Part shown: piece after piece, positions 25,778 to 36,578 of the stretch
Layout of the letters: each line of letters opens with the position of its first letter
Numbering within the stretch: position 1 is the first letter of the stretch
DNA from: Taxawa tesnikishii (nom. ined.)
Lineage: Eukaryota; Ascomycota; Dothideomycetes; Dothideales
Direction of reading: 5' to 3'
Length of the DNA stretch: 64,000 nt
Assembly: GCA_030247885.1 (NCBI GenBank)
Contig: JAPDRO010000003.1
Location: 434,001 to 498,000, forward strand
Program-made: the position numbers and the translations under genes
The notes under the pieces: model-generated
What the model saw: only the letters and a program-made list of their open reading frames with translations
Told to the model about the DNA's origin: nothing
Databases searched by the model: none

Positions 25778-26342
25778 GATGGAATTCGATGCGGACACCG
25801 CTGGCAACTCGCGCTCCGGAGCGAGGCCTTTATGTTACAGCGGTGCGCACTCGGCCCATCATTATCCCAACCGATATTGCCAAGATACTGGTCTCGCACA
25901 TTGTAGCATCGAGGCCAAGAAGCCGGTTCAGTGTGATCAAGCTCGCCAGGAGTGTCATTGGCAGCGGTCGACCGGGGTCGTGGGGAAGAGCGCGAGGGTG
26001 ACACCGCTATTGACCGCCGGAATTTTGCCTTAAGGACGACTCCGGGATGAACACACAGGTCGATAAGGCTGGGGATGGTGTAGAACACGGGGAAGGAAGC
26101 CAAGAGTGGGGACGAAGCAAAAGCCATCAATCAGACAGAGACTTGGCATCCCGGCTTGGACACCTGATGATCTGCATCTGCATTGCAATGACTGTCGTCC
26201 ATCGGTTCTCGGGCCAAAGATCAGCGGTGCGCGCGTGTTAACACTCGTTTAAAAAGTGGCTGAAAAGTGCACACAACCACTGCCTGGTCCATTCGGTCAA
26301 GACGCGCTCTCATTCCGCTCACACCCTGCCTCACAAGGGACC
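25778..26342. promoter_or_regulatory. Divergent promoter between the MFS carrier and GH105 genes, with CreA-type sites
   Basis: This 565-bp region separates the two starts. Plus-strand SYGGRG matches, the consensus of the fungal carbon-catabolite repressor CreA, occur at 25972-25977, 25980-25985, 26069-26074 and 26106-26111. About two matches on both strands would be expected by chance in this length, so the excess is modest. Shared carbon control of both genes is plausible. Confidence 0.4.
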
Positions 26343-27542
26343 ATGCCGACGACACTTCGAAGGAACGGCTACGAAGCCGCCGATATCCACAAGAAGATTG
26401 CTCTGCTTATCAACAACCTCATCAACATTAAGGACACCACTGGCGAATTCCTGCTGCGTCTGGACGACGGCCGGGTGATCGACACCAAAGGCTGGAATGA
26501 CTGGGAGTGGACTCACGGTGTGTAAACCCTGACTGTAAAATGTTACTGAGCCGTGCCTGAACCAATGACCAGGCATTGGCCTGTACGGCCTGTATCAGTA
26601 CCATACACTCACTGGCTCGGCTTCAGCACTTAAGATTATTGAGGACTGGTTTGCCGCCCGGCTTGCGGAAGGGACCACCAAGAATATCAACACCATGGCT
26701 GTCTTCCTGACGCTGGCCTACGTGTACGAGGAGACGAGGAACCAGTCATATGTGCCATGGCTCGAGAGCTGGGCTGAGTGGGCAATGCACGATCTCCCGA
26801 GGACACCATTCGGTGGCATGCAGCACATCACGTATGCTGCAGACAACACTAACGAGCTTTGGGATGACACACTTATGATGACCGTGTTGCCTCTGGCGAA
26901 AATCGGAAAGCTGCTGAACCGGCCGCATTATGTGGAAGAAGCGAAGCGTCAATTCCTTTGCATATCAAGTATCTTTTCGACCCAGTCACCGGCCTCTTCT
27001 TCCACGGGTGGAAGTTCGATTCGCAAGCCCCAGGAGGCTTTGGCCACAACTTCGCTCAAGCAAGGTGGGCCAGAGGAAACAGCTGGATCACCATCGTCAT
27101 CCCGGATTTTATCGAGCTTCTTGATCTGCCACCGAATGATGCGCTGCGTATTCATCTGATCGACACATTGCAGGCTCAATGCCTTGCGCTAAAGAATCTC
27201 CAAGCCGCGGGCGGACTGTGGAGGACGCTGCTAGATGTTCCTGAAAATGAGGGGAGCTATGTCGAAGCCTCCGCGACTGCCGGTTTTGCTTATGGAATTC
27301 TCAAAGCTGCGAGAAAGCGGTATATCGGCCATGAGTACGAAGATGTCGCACTCAGAGCTTTGCACGCGGTAATCTCGAAGGTCAACACAGATGGCGAGCT
27401 ACTTGATGTGAGCTTCGGAACCGGCATGGGCCATGACTTGCAGCACTACAAAGACATCCCTTTGACCAGCATGCCCTACGGCCAGTCAATGTGCATCATG
27501 GCGTTGGGGAGTTCCTCAGAGCATTCATATGAGATGCTTGAT
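26343..27542 (+). CDS. Unsaturated rhamnogalacturonyl hydrolase (GH105)
   Basis: Hydrolyses the unsaturated galacturonosyl-rhamnose disaccharide released by rhamnogalacturonan lyases. Exons are 26343-26517 and 26573-27542 (55-bp intron). Family features of the (alpha/alpha)6 barrel are KGWNDWEWTHG, YGLYQYH, the NELWDDTLMM block holding the presumed catalytic Asp, GWKFD, ARGNSW and the C-terminal GMGHDLQHYKDIP and MPYGQSMCIMAL. No signal peptide is present, so it should act inside the cell. Two one-base corrections are needed: T3 at 26957-26959 (EAKRQFL to HIKYLFD) and G4 at 27506-27509. With the second, the protein ends MALGEFLRAFI at the TGA 27540-27542; without it an unrelated tail runs to 27641. 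The two breaks could mean decay, but the pattern across the window favours sequence error. Confidence 0.85.
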
Positions 27543-27958
27543 CGTTGCCCGTTCGAGTTTGAACTCTGGTTCTGGTTGGTGAAAGTGGTTCCAAGCATCG
27601 ACACATCGACTGTCAAAGCCGTCAAAGCATGGATAAGATGATTCAGGTAAGAGGAACGCAACTCCAGACTCATATGGTTCAGGCAGGGTATCCAATGAAG
27701 CAGCCTGGGAAAGAGGTTGCCCAGGAAAGTCTGCACGAGTGATCATCTTGACCTCGACGCAGACGAGCGGAGGTTGCAGGTCTGCATAACCGAAGCCCAT
27801 GCACAGATGATCCGCCAGAGACGTAGACTTCGTTGAACCAATAGACATCGTTGATCTTGCTGTTTGTCCAGACCATAACAATCGGGATAAATGTTGTGAC
27901 ATGTAATCTCTGACAGGAAGACTTGAAGGGCATAACGCATCCTTTGGTGTTGGCTGGC
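27543..27958. other. Convergent intergenic region, nothing recognised
   Basis: About 415 bp between the corrected GH105 stop and the stop of the exonuclease gene. No repeat or RNA gene was seen. Confidence 0.45.
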
Positions 27959-29445
27959 TCAATCCATCGGAGCGTGTTTATTGATGAAAGAGAGCAGCTG
28001 TACGTTGCAATCTGCGAGTACTGCCGCCAGTGCTTCTCCGCCAGGGACGAGGGACAGTTCGAATGTGCTCCGCGGATTTGCCCAGCAGATGTCCTCCAAA
28101 ACCTTGTCGGTTGCAGCTGCATCATCTATAAGGCACAGACGAATGCGCAAAGCGCAAAGGGCGGAGAAAAGGCGTCTTGTAAGACCCTGCATCAATTTTG
28201 GTCCTGATGCGGGAGGTTGCCGCACATCGACAGTGTCGTCGTTGACTTCCGCATCGGACGTGTCAGAAGAACTGTCATAGATACTCGGTTTCTTTTTCCC
28301 TATCCGCGCTAGGCGCTCTCTCAAGCGTGCTTGGTACGGATTGAATTCTTTGACTTCAACCTCAAGTGTGTTTTGCGTCTGGGTTTCATTGTATGATTGT
28401 TCGTTTTCGGCCGGAGATTCGGCTCCATCTGAGATATTCAGGAGTGATTTGTATTGTTCAGAGAAAGAACCGTCCGAAACCGGCGGTACATTAACAGACC
28501 GAGGAGCCAGTGGAGAGATCACTCTGGGTAGCTTCTTTTGGATAGAGCGACTGGGAGAGATATATGAATCGAGTGCGTACGAAAGCACTTCTATCTGCCC
28601 ATCTCCCGTCTGCAGGATCTTGGATGCATTAGGATGCGGTGGGGCAGGCGTCATGTTCAGGCGGTCTGCGTTCATCTTGTGGTACAGCATGAAGCCCACA
28701 TAGGCGTCATCTGCAGCGTACTGTTTCTGCCTCCATTTAAGCTCCTTTTCCCAAGCGCCGCAGCGGATCGCTCGCCCCTTGAATAGCGGTAGGCCTAGAT
28801 GGTCTTGAACTTGGGTTGCCAAGGCTACAAGCGCTCGGCGAGTGGGTGTACTGAGTCTATATAAATCAGTAAGCTCGAATAAGCCCTAAGCGTGTGTCAG
28901 TTTGTTCTGGCTTTCTGGAGGTGTATTGTTTAGGGCGTTCACACCTTTGGCTCGAGGCCCATATATTGCGTGAGCCGTCTCGCATCAGCATTGACAACGT
29001 TCACTCCGACCTTCAATATCATAGGTGATTCGATGATGCGCTTCAATGTTGGAGCCAGCAACTGACTGGTGGTGGTCCCTTCGTGAAGCGCGATATGGAA
29101 CAGAGCGATGCGTGTCTCGCAAGCCACCTGCATCAATGAGATATTTGCTTTTGTACTGCAAGCGGCGGCCCTCCGCTGACGATCGTTGGCTATCCATTCC
29201 AGGTCGAACCCAAGGACTTTTTCATTCAGCAGCTTGCGAGCGATTCGCTCAGAATCTGCAACGTTCGTTGCATATTCGACGATCACTTTCCTTCCCTGAG
29301 GGCTTCTATACAGGGTGTGACTCCAGAACGCGGCAGTGGATTTCGGATCACGGTGGAAACTAAGTCCAGCAAGCCTGTTTTCCGGTTTTCGCGAAGCAGA
29401 ACCTGTTTTCTCCTCCGTGTTACCGGGAGTCCTTGATGCAGTCAT
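27959..29445 (-). CDS. DEDDy-type 3'-5' exonuclease domain protein
   Basis: Exons 29445-28945 and 28885-27959 (59-bp intron between EPK and GLFEL) give 475 residues. The N-terminal ~260 residues form an RNase D/WRN-like 3'-5' exonuclease fold: motif I is LGFDLEW (Asp and Glu), motif II lies around KVGVNVVNADARRL, and motif III is YAADDAYVGFMLY, where Tyr and Asp define the DEDDy class. All four acidic ligands therefore appear to be present. The C-terminal ~220 residues are Ser/Glu-rich with a helical end. Family members act on RNA 3' ends or DNA ends; the substrate and the compartment cannot be read here. The ATG at 29445 follows an in-frame TTG. Confidence 0.85.
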
Positions 29446-30212
29446 CGGCAATCGTTGTTGTGGGCATGTTTCGTTATAAGATGTGCCGTTCCCGAATGCG
29501 GAAAAGAAAGTTCAAGAGATCTGCTCAGCCCAATGTTGAGTACAGAAGTAGATGATCAGATCCAATCGGTTCAATTCCAGGACGGTGCTGCTCCGCATTT
29601 CACAGCGTGAACACAGGATAGCTTGAGGAAACAGCAACGTCACAAAACCTGCCTGGTGTGAGTGCAGGACGACATAAAAGACCCTTAGGACCGGGGAGGC
29701 AATTGCTGGTGAGTGCAAGAAACGAAAGACTGTGGAAGGCGAAACATGCGGAGGTCTGCCAAGCATTCGCCACTGCGCGTCTGTGTCCAACGTGAAACGC
29801 GCCTCTATTCCCCAGCTCTTCAATTCTACGCACTCCCTGCAGCATACCTAGAAGCAATAACAAGTCTGGCCTCATGTCGGAAAGCAGCGAGATTAGAGAT
29901 CAATACTCGGACGGTATGACTAGGCTTGAGAGAGAAAAAAGGCTTCCACGCGACATCAAGTAGATGGAGAAGGCAGAAGAGGTCAGGCAGTTGCGCTTGC
30001 GTAAGGAGGCTAGGCAAAGAGAGCTCGCTACGTGTATGTCCCATTTATAATGCTTGTATTGTTCAGGCCTTGAAAGACCCCCTCTAGATGGCGAGTAGGT
30101 GCGCTTGCATGGGAAGAGCAAGATAGAGCTCGCAAGCGGCGGCGGCTAAACAATTCTGGGAGCGGTATCTCTTTGCAGCTTCCTCCCTTACCGCTCCTGG
30201 GCTTTTTCCTGA
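29446..30212. other. Divergent intergenic region, nothing recognised
   Basis: About 770 bp between the divergent starts of the exonuclease and the F-box-like gene. Only short frames without a recognisable domain are present. Confidence 0.45.
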
Positions 30213-31533
30213 ATGCTGATCAGTATCGGCCTATTTTCCGCCGTATATGAACGTTCCCACCTTGGTGCTATCGATCTTGCGCGTCTTTCATCGACCTCAT
30301 CAACCCTCCGGCAGAGGTTAGCTCCGCAGAGATGGGACATCAATCGAAAACTCCGACGCTTCACCAAGGATCCATGCGCTTTCAGATCGTGTTTAGGCAC
30401 ATGTCAGGCTCTATCTTCCGACGATTTCGCATTCCAGTTCATGGGCGGGATGGACTGCACGGTTTCCGATCTCGCCATATATGTCGGGCGAGATCGTGTG
30501 GTGAAAAGAGACACTCGTCTTGTGCACGCCGAAACACTACATAATTTAATCACAGAAGAAGAACGTTACACTTTCGACTCCTCTTCAACGTGTGATGTCG
30601 ACGTTGAGGGCGAGTATGATGAGGTATGTCTTGGCTTAACTGGATTGTAATGGACTTTGGTTAATAGCAATGTTTGTCGAATTGTAGGTGCGACTCTACA
30701 AACGTCAAGATAGTCAATATGGTGAAGTCCGCATCCGGATGCTGGTCATGTCACTCGCGCCCCTTCATACACTCTACATGATAGCTTATACGACCGCTGA
30801 TGTGAATTTCATCACAGCACATGGAACCCACTCCATGTTCCCTTACCTAACGTTTAGACGACACAAAATGGCCATGTTAAAACCACTCAATGATGCGTTT
30901 GGGGAGTACCTTTGGGACCTTAATGAACATGATTGGCAAATCACGGACGTAATCTATCCATCGAAGTTCGAAGACAATCGCGCAGGGTTAGGACCCTTGA
31001 AGGAATCCTGGGGTCCTCCAGGACTTGGGGAAGACCTAAGAATTGCAGGTGACGAACAGTCTTGGGTCATAAAGCTGAATACTCAAGGAGTCCATGCGCC
31101 GGATGAAGACTACCTGATTGAGTCTCAAGAGTTCGATTTTGACGACATGCCTTACGGTGAACCACCTCGCCGCGACATCGACTTCTACCGCGTCCAAATG
31201 GACGTATACGAGCATCCCCTGCTCTGCCACAGATACGCATTATGCAATGAGGAATGGTCAGAATTCCTCGACCGGCGACTGGACCGGTTGTTTGCCCTGA
31301 AACTGGCCAAGACGAAGCGCGCAGCTCGCCCTAAAGACATCTTCCAGGCCGCCACCTTTGTATCGGCGGATAGCACAGACGGCGAATATCTCAAGATTGA
31401 CCCTCAACAATTCGAGTGGTGGCGTAGGAGCTTTCTCGCCCCACATCATTGGAAGCATGTAGACGAAACGCTACCAGAACGGAAGAAGAACTGGTCTAAC
31501 AACGCAGACAGAGAGAACGCTAAGTACGCGTAG
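30213..31533 (+). CDS. F-box-like fungal protein, function unknown
   Basis: Exons 30213-30623 and 30688-31533 (64-bp intron, GAG|GTG junction) give 418 residues. The N-terminal helical part (IDLARLSSTSSTLRQ, then WDINRKLRRFTKDPCAFRS and the FAFQFMGG stretch) resembles the degenerate F-box found in many lineage-expanded fungal proteins, in which a helix of the type LLRLSRTCK is followed by 'FDINRRLRRF' and 'ISGSFALQFF' blocks. The central part contains VNFITAHGTHSMFPYLTF. The C-terminus is acidic and aromatic. If it is a true F-box protein it would join an SCF ubiquitin ligase through Skp1, but no WD40 or LRR substrate module is seen. No frame correction is needed. Confidence 0.75.
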
Positions 31534-31999
31534 GCTCTTGTTACTTCATTTCGTTTGGTTGGTGATTTGGATAGTTCTCACAATGTGCGAATGCTTTACT
31601 CCTGGCTTGGGGTTATCGGCTTCGCAATACTGTCCGATTTCTCAAGATACACATCAGTCACTGAGAAAGGACACGCTTTGCCTTTGGGTCCACGTCATAA
31701 ACGTTCCTGTTGCTCAAATGTGATACATCCATCTTCACGTTGCTGAAAACCTATGAACATGTCTATGATCTCAGCCAATACACAAAGGCGTGCTAGGGTA
31801 CTGCGTTATGAACTAAACCAATAAGGACGGTGAGTATTCCTGCTGTGGGCGCGACCACGCGACCCGCCAGGCTATTATGGTGTACAAGGTGTCCGAGAGA
31901 GGAAACCGAATTTTGACATGTGATTCCCCGCGGCACAAGTGAATCCCGCTTCTCGCTCCAGCCTGCAATCAACTTCTTCCCATACCCGACAAGTATGTG
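31534..31999. other. Intergenic region, nothing recognised
   Basis: About 465 bp between the F-box-like gene and the WDR83 homologue on the same strand. It presumably carries the WDR83 promoter. No gene was seen. Confidence 0.45.
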
Positions 32000-33192
32000 A
32001 TGACCTCGCAATTCCCAACCAAGCAGCTGACGCGGCTGACTGGTCATAACGGTAAAACACGACATCTCCATCTGCCTCACAAACGCTAGCTAACCGCTCC
32101 GTGCAGGCCAAGTGCTCGCGCTCAGCTACAGCGCCGGCACTGGGCAATACGTACGTCCCGTCCCTCCTCCCCGCCCTCGCAGCCTTCGACTCACCCATCA
32201 TACCAGCTCCTCACCGGCAGCACCGATCGTACGATTCGCCTCTTCAGTCCCTCGTCCTCGAAGCTCATCCAGACCTACTCCGCACACGGCTACGAAGTTT
32301 TGGACATCGCGGTCGCGGACGCAAATGACAAATTTATAAGCGTAGGTGGTGACAAGACAGTCTTTGTCTGGGATGTCGCGACTGCGCAGACGCTGAGGAG
32401 ATGGAGTGGACATGCCGGAAGGGTTAACGCTTGCGCGTGGGCCGGCGAGGGAGAGAGCGTAGTCGTGAGTGGAAGCTACGATAGCACGGTCAAACTCTGG
32501 GATACAAAAGCGAGATCGGAGAAGCCGTTGATGACGCTCGCGGAGGCCAAGGATAGTGTTTCGACTCTGCACGTGCAGGGACCGGAAATACTGGTGGGCA
32601 GTGTGGATGGGAGGGTTAGGTGCTACGATTTGAGGATGGGATGTGTGGATGTGGACGTCATTGGACGTGAGTATATGGCATGAGGGAGGAGAAGGACAAC
32701 GTGCTGATGCAGAGGCAGATTCTGTCACTACGGTCGTGGGCGCGAGAGCAAAGGACTCGTATCTCGTCAGTACGTTGGACTCGACATTACGACTTATGGA
32801 TAAGAGGGACGGGAAACTACTACAGGCCTTCAGGGACCCCGAGGTGTGTTCTTCCACCAAATCATGCATCCGGATCCCTGCACTAACCCATTTCCGTAGT
32901 TCAAGAACACGAACTACCGGATTCGATCTACTCTGGCCGCCGCAGACAGCCTGGTGATTTCTGGTAGCGAAGACGGTAGTGTGTTTGTTTGGGACCTGCT
33001 TTCTGGTACCTTGAAGCACAGATTGCGGCACAGTCAGGGAGCGATCACCGAGGGAAAGCCCAACTGGCAGGGTACGACATCCCAAAGAGAGATGTGGTAA
33101 CTGCAGTGGTCTGGAACCAGCTGCGCAAGGAGTGGGCCACTGCTGGTGGGGACGGAAGTGTGGTCGTCTGGGGACGGGAGAAGGAATCATGA
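32000..33192 (+). CDS. WD40-repeat protein, WDR83/Morg1 homologue
   Basis: Five exons: 32000-32051, 32107-32150, 32207-32666, 32713-32843 and 32900-33192 (introns 55, 56, 46 and 56 bp). The corrected protein has 326 residues, which is the usual WDR83 length, and about seven WD repeats. The start MTSQFPTKQLTRLTGHNGQ and the sequences LTGSTDRTIRLF, SVGGDKTVFVWDV, SGSYDSTVKLWD, VSTLDSTLRLMDK, SGSEDGSVFVWDL and AGGDGSVVVWG are read directly. WDR83 proteins scaffold MAPK signalling in animals and are found with the spliceosome; the fungal role is little known. One base is missing from C3 at 33081-33083, just before KRDVVTAVVW; without it the frame stops early. The first two exons are too short to be seen as separate reading frames. 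Confidence 0.88.
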
Positions 33193-33783
33193 TACCCGAT
33201 CGCGAAATGAAGAGGTCCTCGATCATGCACAACCTGTACTTTGGTCCCTAAATCAATTCGAGCTTCTACAAAGGCGGGCTCAACGGGTGGTGGTTTCTCT
33301 TCCAGGACCAACTGGAGCTGATTCAATCAATAGGACGTATGAAAGCCTTTGCTCCTCACAGCCATGACCTCCAAGGCCATCAAGTTTGGCTGACAGCGCT
33401 CTCAAGCAGCAGTGTCCTCAGACAATAGTGGCACAACAGCGTTCTTGGCCAGTGTGACAGTCATTGATCTGCTGGATTGACTGAGTCCTCGGTGGCTTGG
33501 TGGTCTGATCCTGTCTCGCGAGCCAAGAACGTCCCCGGTTGCGTGAGCGCTGACTGTAGTGTAATTGCAGACAGGTTGTTGGAGGCATGGTAACATGGCA
33601 TGATCTCTGAGACCGTCACAAGTCTTGGGGCCGAGACGATCGTGCCTGTCGGTAAATTGAATGGATGTCTTCTCCAAAACAGCAGCTGGCCACACTCTCG
33701 TCAGCGATCTTTGAATCCATTCTTCTGTCTTATAACAGTTGGCTATTGCGTATGCGTGAACACGGAATTTACAGACAGAGCCC
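33193..33783. other. Intergenic region, nothing recognised
   Basis: About 590 bp between the WDR83 homologue and the next start. No supported gene or repeat. Confidence 0.45.
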
Positions 33784-34535
33784 ATGTCGTCGCAAGCTAC
33801 CAGCTGGAGAATTGCATCTGAAATGCAGGACGGAAACGAAGCCTCGGATGAACAGCTTAAGGAGCAACTGAAGATACTGCTCCGGGTCCTTCACGACATG
33901 AACGTGAAGGTCGTGCAAGAGTTTGTCGATACTTCTCCGGCCGGCGAAATGACCGTGAAATGGCTGGAGAACCTCATGCCTTCAGTCATAACGGTAGCAA
34001 CACTTGGCGCCTCGATCACTTTCACCGTCATTGTGCAGCAACTTCCCCTCCGCAATATTGGAGCATTGAGATGTTAAGAACGCTTCTGTCCATCAGCTGG
34101 TTGCTGTTCGTCCTCTCGCTGGGCTTAGCCAGTGCCGGTTCGCTAATTTTGGCTTTTCACCGCAAGCCACTGGTTGGTTACTACAACAGGAAGGAAAAAG
34201 AATGGCCTCGTCAAGGGAGCGCTCCTTCTGCTTTGTGGAAGAAACCGGGCTATTGGCTTGCGTGCACTTTCAAGGAGCCATTCACGCTTGTGCTCCTGCT
34301 CTGCATGCTGTCGGCTTTCTTTTTCTGGCGCTTGTTGTATTCGCATACAGTCGCAACGTGGGCATAGCTGCTCTTATATTTGTGTCGCTGTTCGTCGCGG
34401 CGACCGCTTTGACTTGGTTTATGCAGCACTTCGTAAGTCCTCTGCTCGCATACGGCCAGTGCTGACCGCGAAAAGGATTTCCGAACGCCTGATGGCACTT
34501 CCAATGAAGAGAGCGGTGACAGAGGATGTTTTTAA
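33784..34535 (+). CDS. Small four-helix membrane protein, function unknown
   Basis: Exons 33784-34432 and 34476-34535 (43-bp intron, GTAAGT to GAAAAG) give about 236 residues once two homopolymer runs are each lengthened by one base (C4 34045-34048 and T5 34320-34324). The N-terminus is a cytosolic helix with repeated Glu/Lys and EMTVKWLENLMP. Four hydrophobic segments follow: VITVATLGASITFTVIV, SISWLLFVLSLGLASAG, TLVLLLCMLSAFFF and ALIFVSLFVAATALTW. The tail is short and acidic. Similar proteins are common as hypothetical membrane proteins in Pezizomycotina. I know no function. Both corrected sites fall inside or next to membrane segments whose hydrophobicity continues across the break, which supports the model. 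Confidence 0.65.
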
Positions 34536-34920
34536 CGGACCCCACATCAGGAGCTCATCTTCGGCGGACGAACGTCAACAAAGGGACGCTATGTCTGTGC
34601 ACATCACGAGGACAGATTCCAAGCGATTGGTGAAGGAATCGGGATGCCACTGATGTACCAGTCCGCATGTGTGTAGGTAGATGAAGGAGTGTGGAAGGAA
34701 GGCCGCATGGGAAAGTCGAAGCGGAATCCGACCAAAACTTGGCAAGTCGACGTCACTCAAGACTTCACTTTTGTATTGACCAAGGCATGCCGTATCAAGG
34801 CATGGCTCTATAATGTAGGTACAAAAATAACCTTTGGTATATATTGAAGGGTTTTCTGTAAATCAACATCTCTTCAACATTGTATCCGGATATCGTGTAC
34901 TTCCCGATTCTTTCCACATC
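34536..34920. other. Intergenic region, nothing recognised
   Basis: About 385 bp upstream of the GH64 gene. No in-frame exon that could supply a signal peptide was seen. Confidence 0.45.
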
Positions 34921-36236
34921 ATGCCTGACTCTTTGCAAATCGAACTACGAAACCAGACCAGCTCAAGCGAAGTCTACGCCTATGTAACAGGCATAGCAAT
35001 CCAACATGACGGGAAGCGATGTTTGTTGAAAGCTGACGGAAAAGGTCTCTATTTCCCAGAGTCACCATCAGAGATAGGATCAGCCCTGGCCGAGGACTGT
35101 GCCATCCCACTCGGAGCACCCGGAAACAGTGTCACAGTCACTATCCCTCAGATTGCCGGTGGTAGGCTATGGATCACCCAGGATAGCAAACTGACCTTCC
35201 TCCTTAATCCGGGTCCAGCTTTGGTGTAAGACACGCGTACTCGGCAGCATCGCAACTTACTGATGTTCTTCCCAGTGAGCCATCGGTCTTGAACCCCAGC
35301 GATCCAAACGCGCGCGTCGACTTCGGGTTCTGCGAATTCACCCTTAATAACGATCAACTGTACGCCAACATCAGCTATGTTGATTTTGTGCCCCGGATTC
35401 CCATCGCCATCACTCTAAACACCGCATCCGGCGCAACTCAGCAAGTGGCGGGCATGCCTTCCGACGGTCTCGACAAGATTGCAGATGGCTTACGTGCGCA
35501 GTCTCAGCAGGACGGCCGACCCTGGGACAAGTTGATCGTGCAAGACAATGGTCAAAACCTGCGCATTCTCAACGCCACACACGGCAATGCCGTCGGCGCA
35601 TCCTTTGACGGATACTACGAACCGCATGTCGACGCCGTATGGCAGAAATACAGTCAATCTGAAATGAAAGTGAACACGCAAGCAGGACCGGGAATTGTTC
35701 CAGGCCAGGTGAATGATCGGGGCGAGCTCGTCATTGGCGGCGAAGCGTTCGGCAAGCCCAACACGGCAGATATCCTGGGCTGTAATTCGGGACCCTTCAC
35801 GACTGGTGCCTCGCCCGCGCGGAACGCGATCATCCCGCGGCTGGCGGCTGCGTTCGTGAGGAGTACGCTGCTGGACTGCGAGGACCATCCGTCGGACCCG
35901 TCGACGTTCTACCGGAAAGATCCCACGAATCATTACGCCAGGATCGTGCACGAGAACAACCTGGATGGAAAGGGGTATGCGTTTGCGTATGACGACGTGC
36001 AGCCGGATGGTGGTGAAGATGTCTCTGGCAAGGTCAACGCGGGTGACCCGACGCTCTTTGTAGTCACTGTTGGCGGGAACAACGTTGCCGCACCTGCTCA
36101 AGGTGCCAGTGCACAGGAACAGCAACCAGTCGCGCCACCGCAGCAGTCGGAAGGCCCGACGAGCCAGGAAGAAAGGAGGGAGCATGGTAGATTCAGGGCC
36201 AAACTCGGTGGATTTGCGCAGAAGATTTTGAAGTGA
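34921..36236 (+). CDS. GH64 beta-1,3-glucanase (thaumatin-like fold)
   Basis: Hydrolyses beta-1,3-glucan, in this family typically releasing laminaripentaose. Exons 34921-35225 and 35276-36236 (50-bp intron) give 421 residues. Landmarks are YAYVTGIAI, DCAIPLGAPG, GGRLWIT, LLNPGPALVEPSVLNPSDPN and the catalytic region DFGFCEFTLNNDQLYANISY followed by VDF. The Glu of CEF and the Asp of VDF are 16 residues apart, the spacing of the catalytic Glu154/Asp170 pair described for a Streptomyces GH64 enzyme. The C-terminal ~60 residues are a Gln/Pro-rich, then basic tail. No signal peptide follows the ATG, and the in-frame upstream codons are not hydrophobic, so secretion is not explained. It may be remodelling its own wall by an unusual export route, or a 5' exon may be missed. 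Confidence 0.9.
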
Positions 36237-36578
36237 TAAACGGATCAATGACGAGGATACCCCACGTAGCGTGTGTTGTAATCGCTGTAGAACCGATCTA
36301 GATAGGTCAACCCCAATACCGCCTAAGCCGTAATCTGTTCGCAAACGGCCTTGTTTTCGGGCGCGTGGAGGTGTCGTGACGATCTGTCACGAGCTCGACC
36401 AGTATCCTGAATGACAACTGGAGAATGCTGTAGGTTTGAGGCCGTTCATCGGCTGCTCTATGGTCAGGCTTTGAGACACGTCACAGATCGTACAAGAGAT
36501 CTTTGTTGTGATCCTTCGCTTTGGGTATGATTATGTACATGTTTCGTGTTTGTGAAAGAAGCATTCCAACCACATCCT
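36237..36578. other. Convergent 3' intergenic region
   Basis: About 340 bp between the GH64 and complex I subunit stop codons. Nothing recognised. Confidence 0.45.

Noticed and set aside
19461-27542. Secondary-metabolite gene cluster
   Set aside because: There is an SDR and an MFS carrier, but no polyketide synthase, peptide synthetase, terpene synthase or P450; the enzymes present fit pectin breakdown.
26343-27641. GH105 gene as a pseudogene
   Set aside because: Two one-base breaks exist, but both are in homopolymer runs and the same defect appears in essential genes of the window; sequence error is the simpler reading.
35490-36344. 284-codon minus-strand frame
   Set aside because: Antisense shadow of the GH64 gene, Arg-rich and without a domain.
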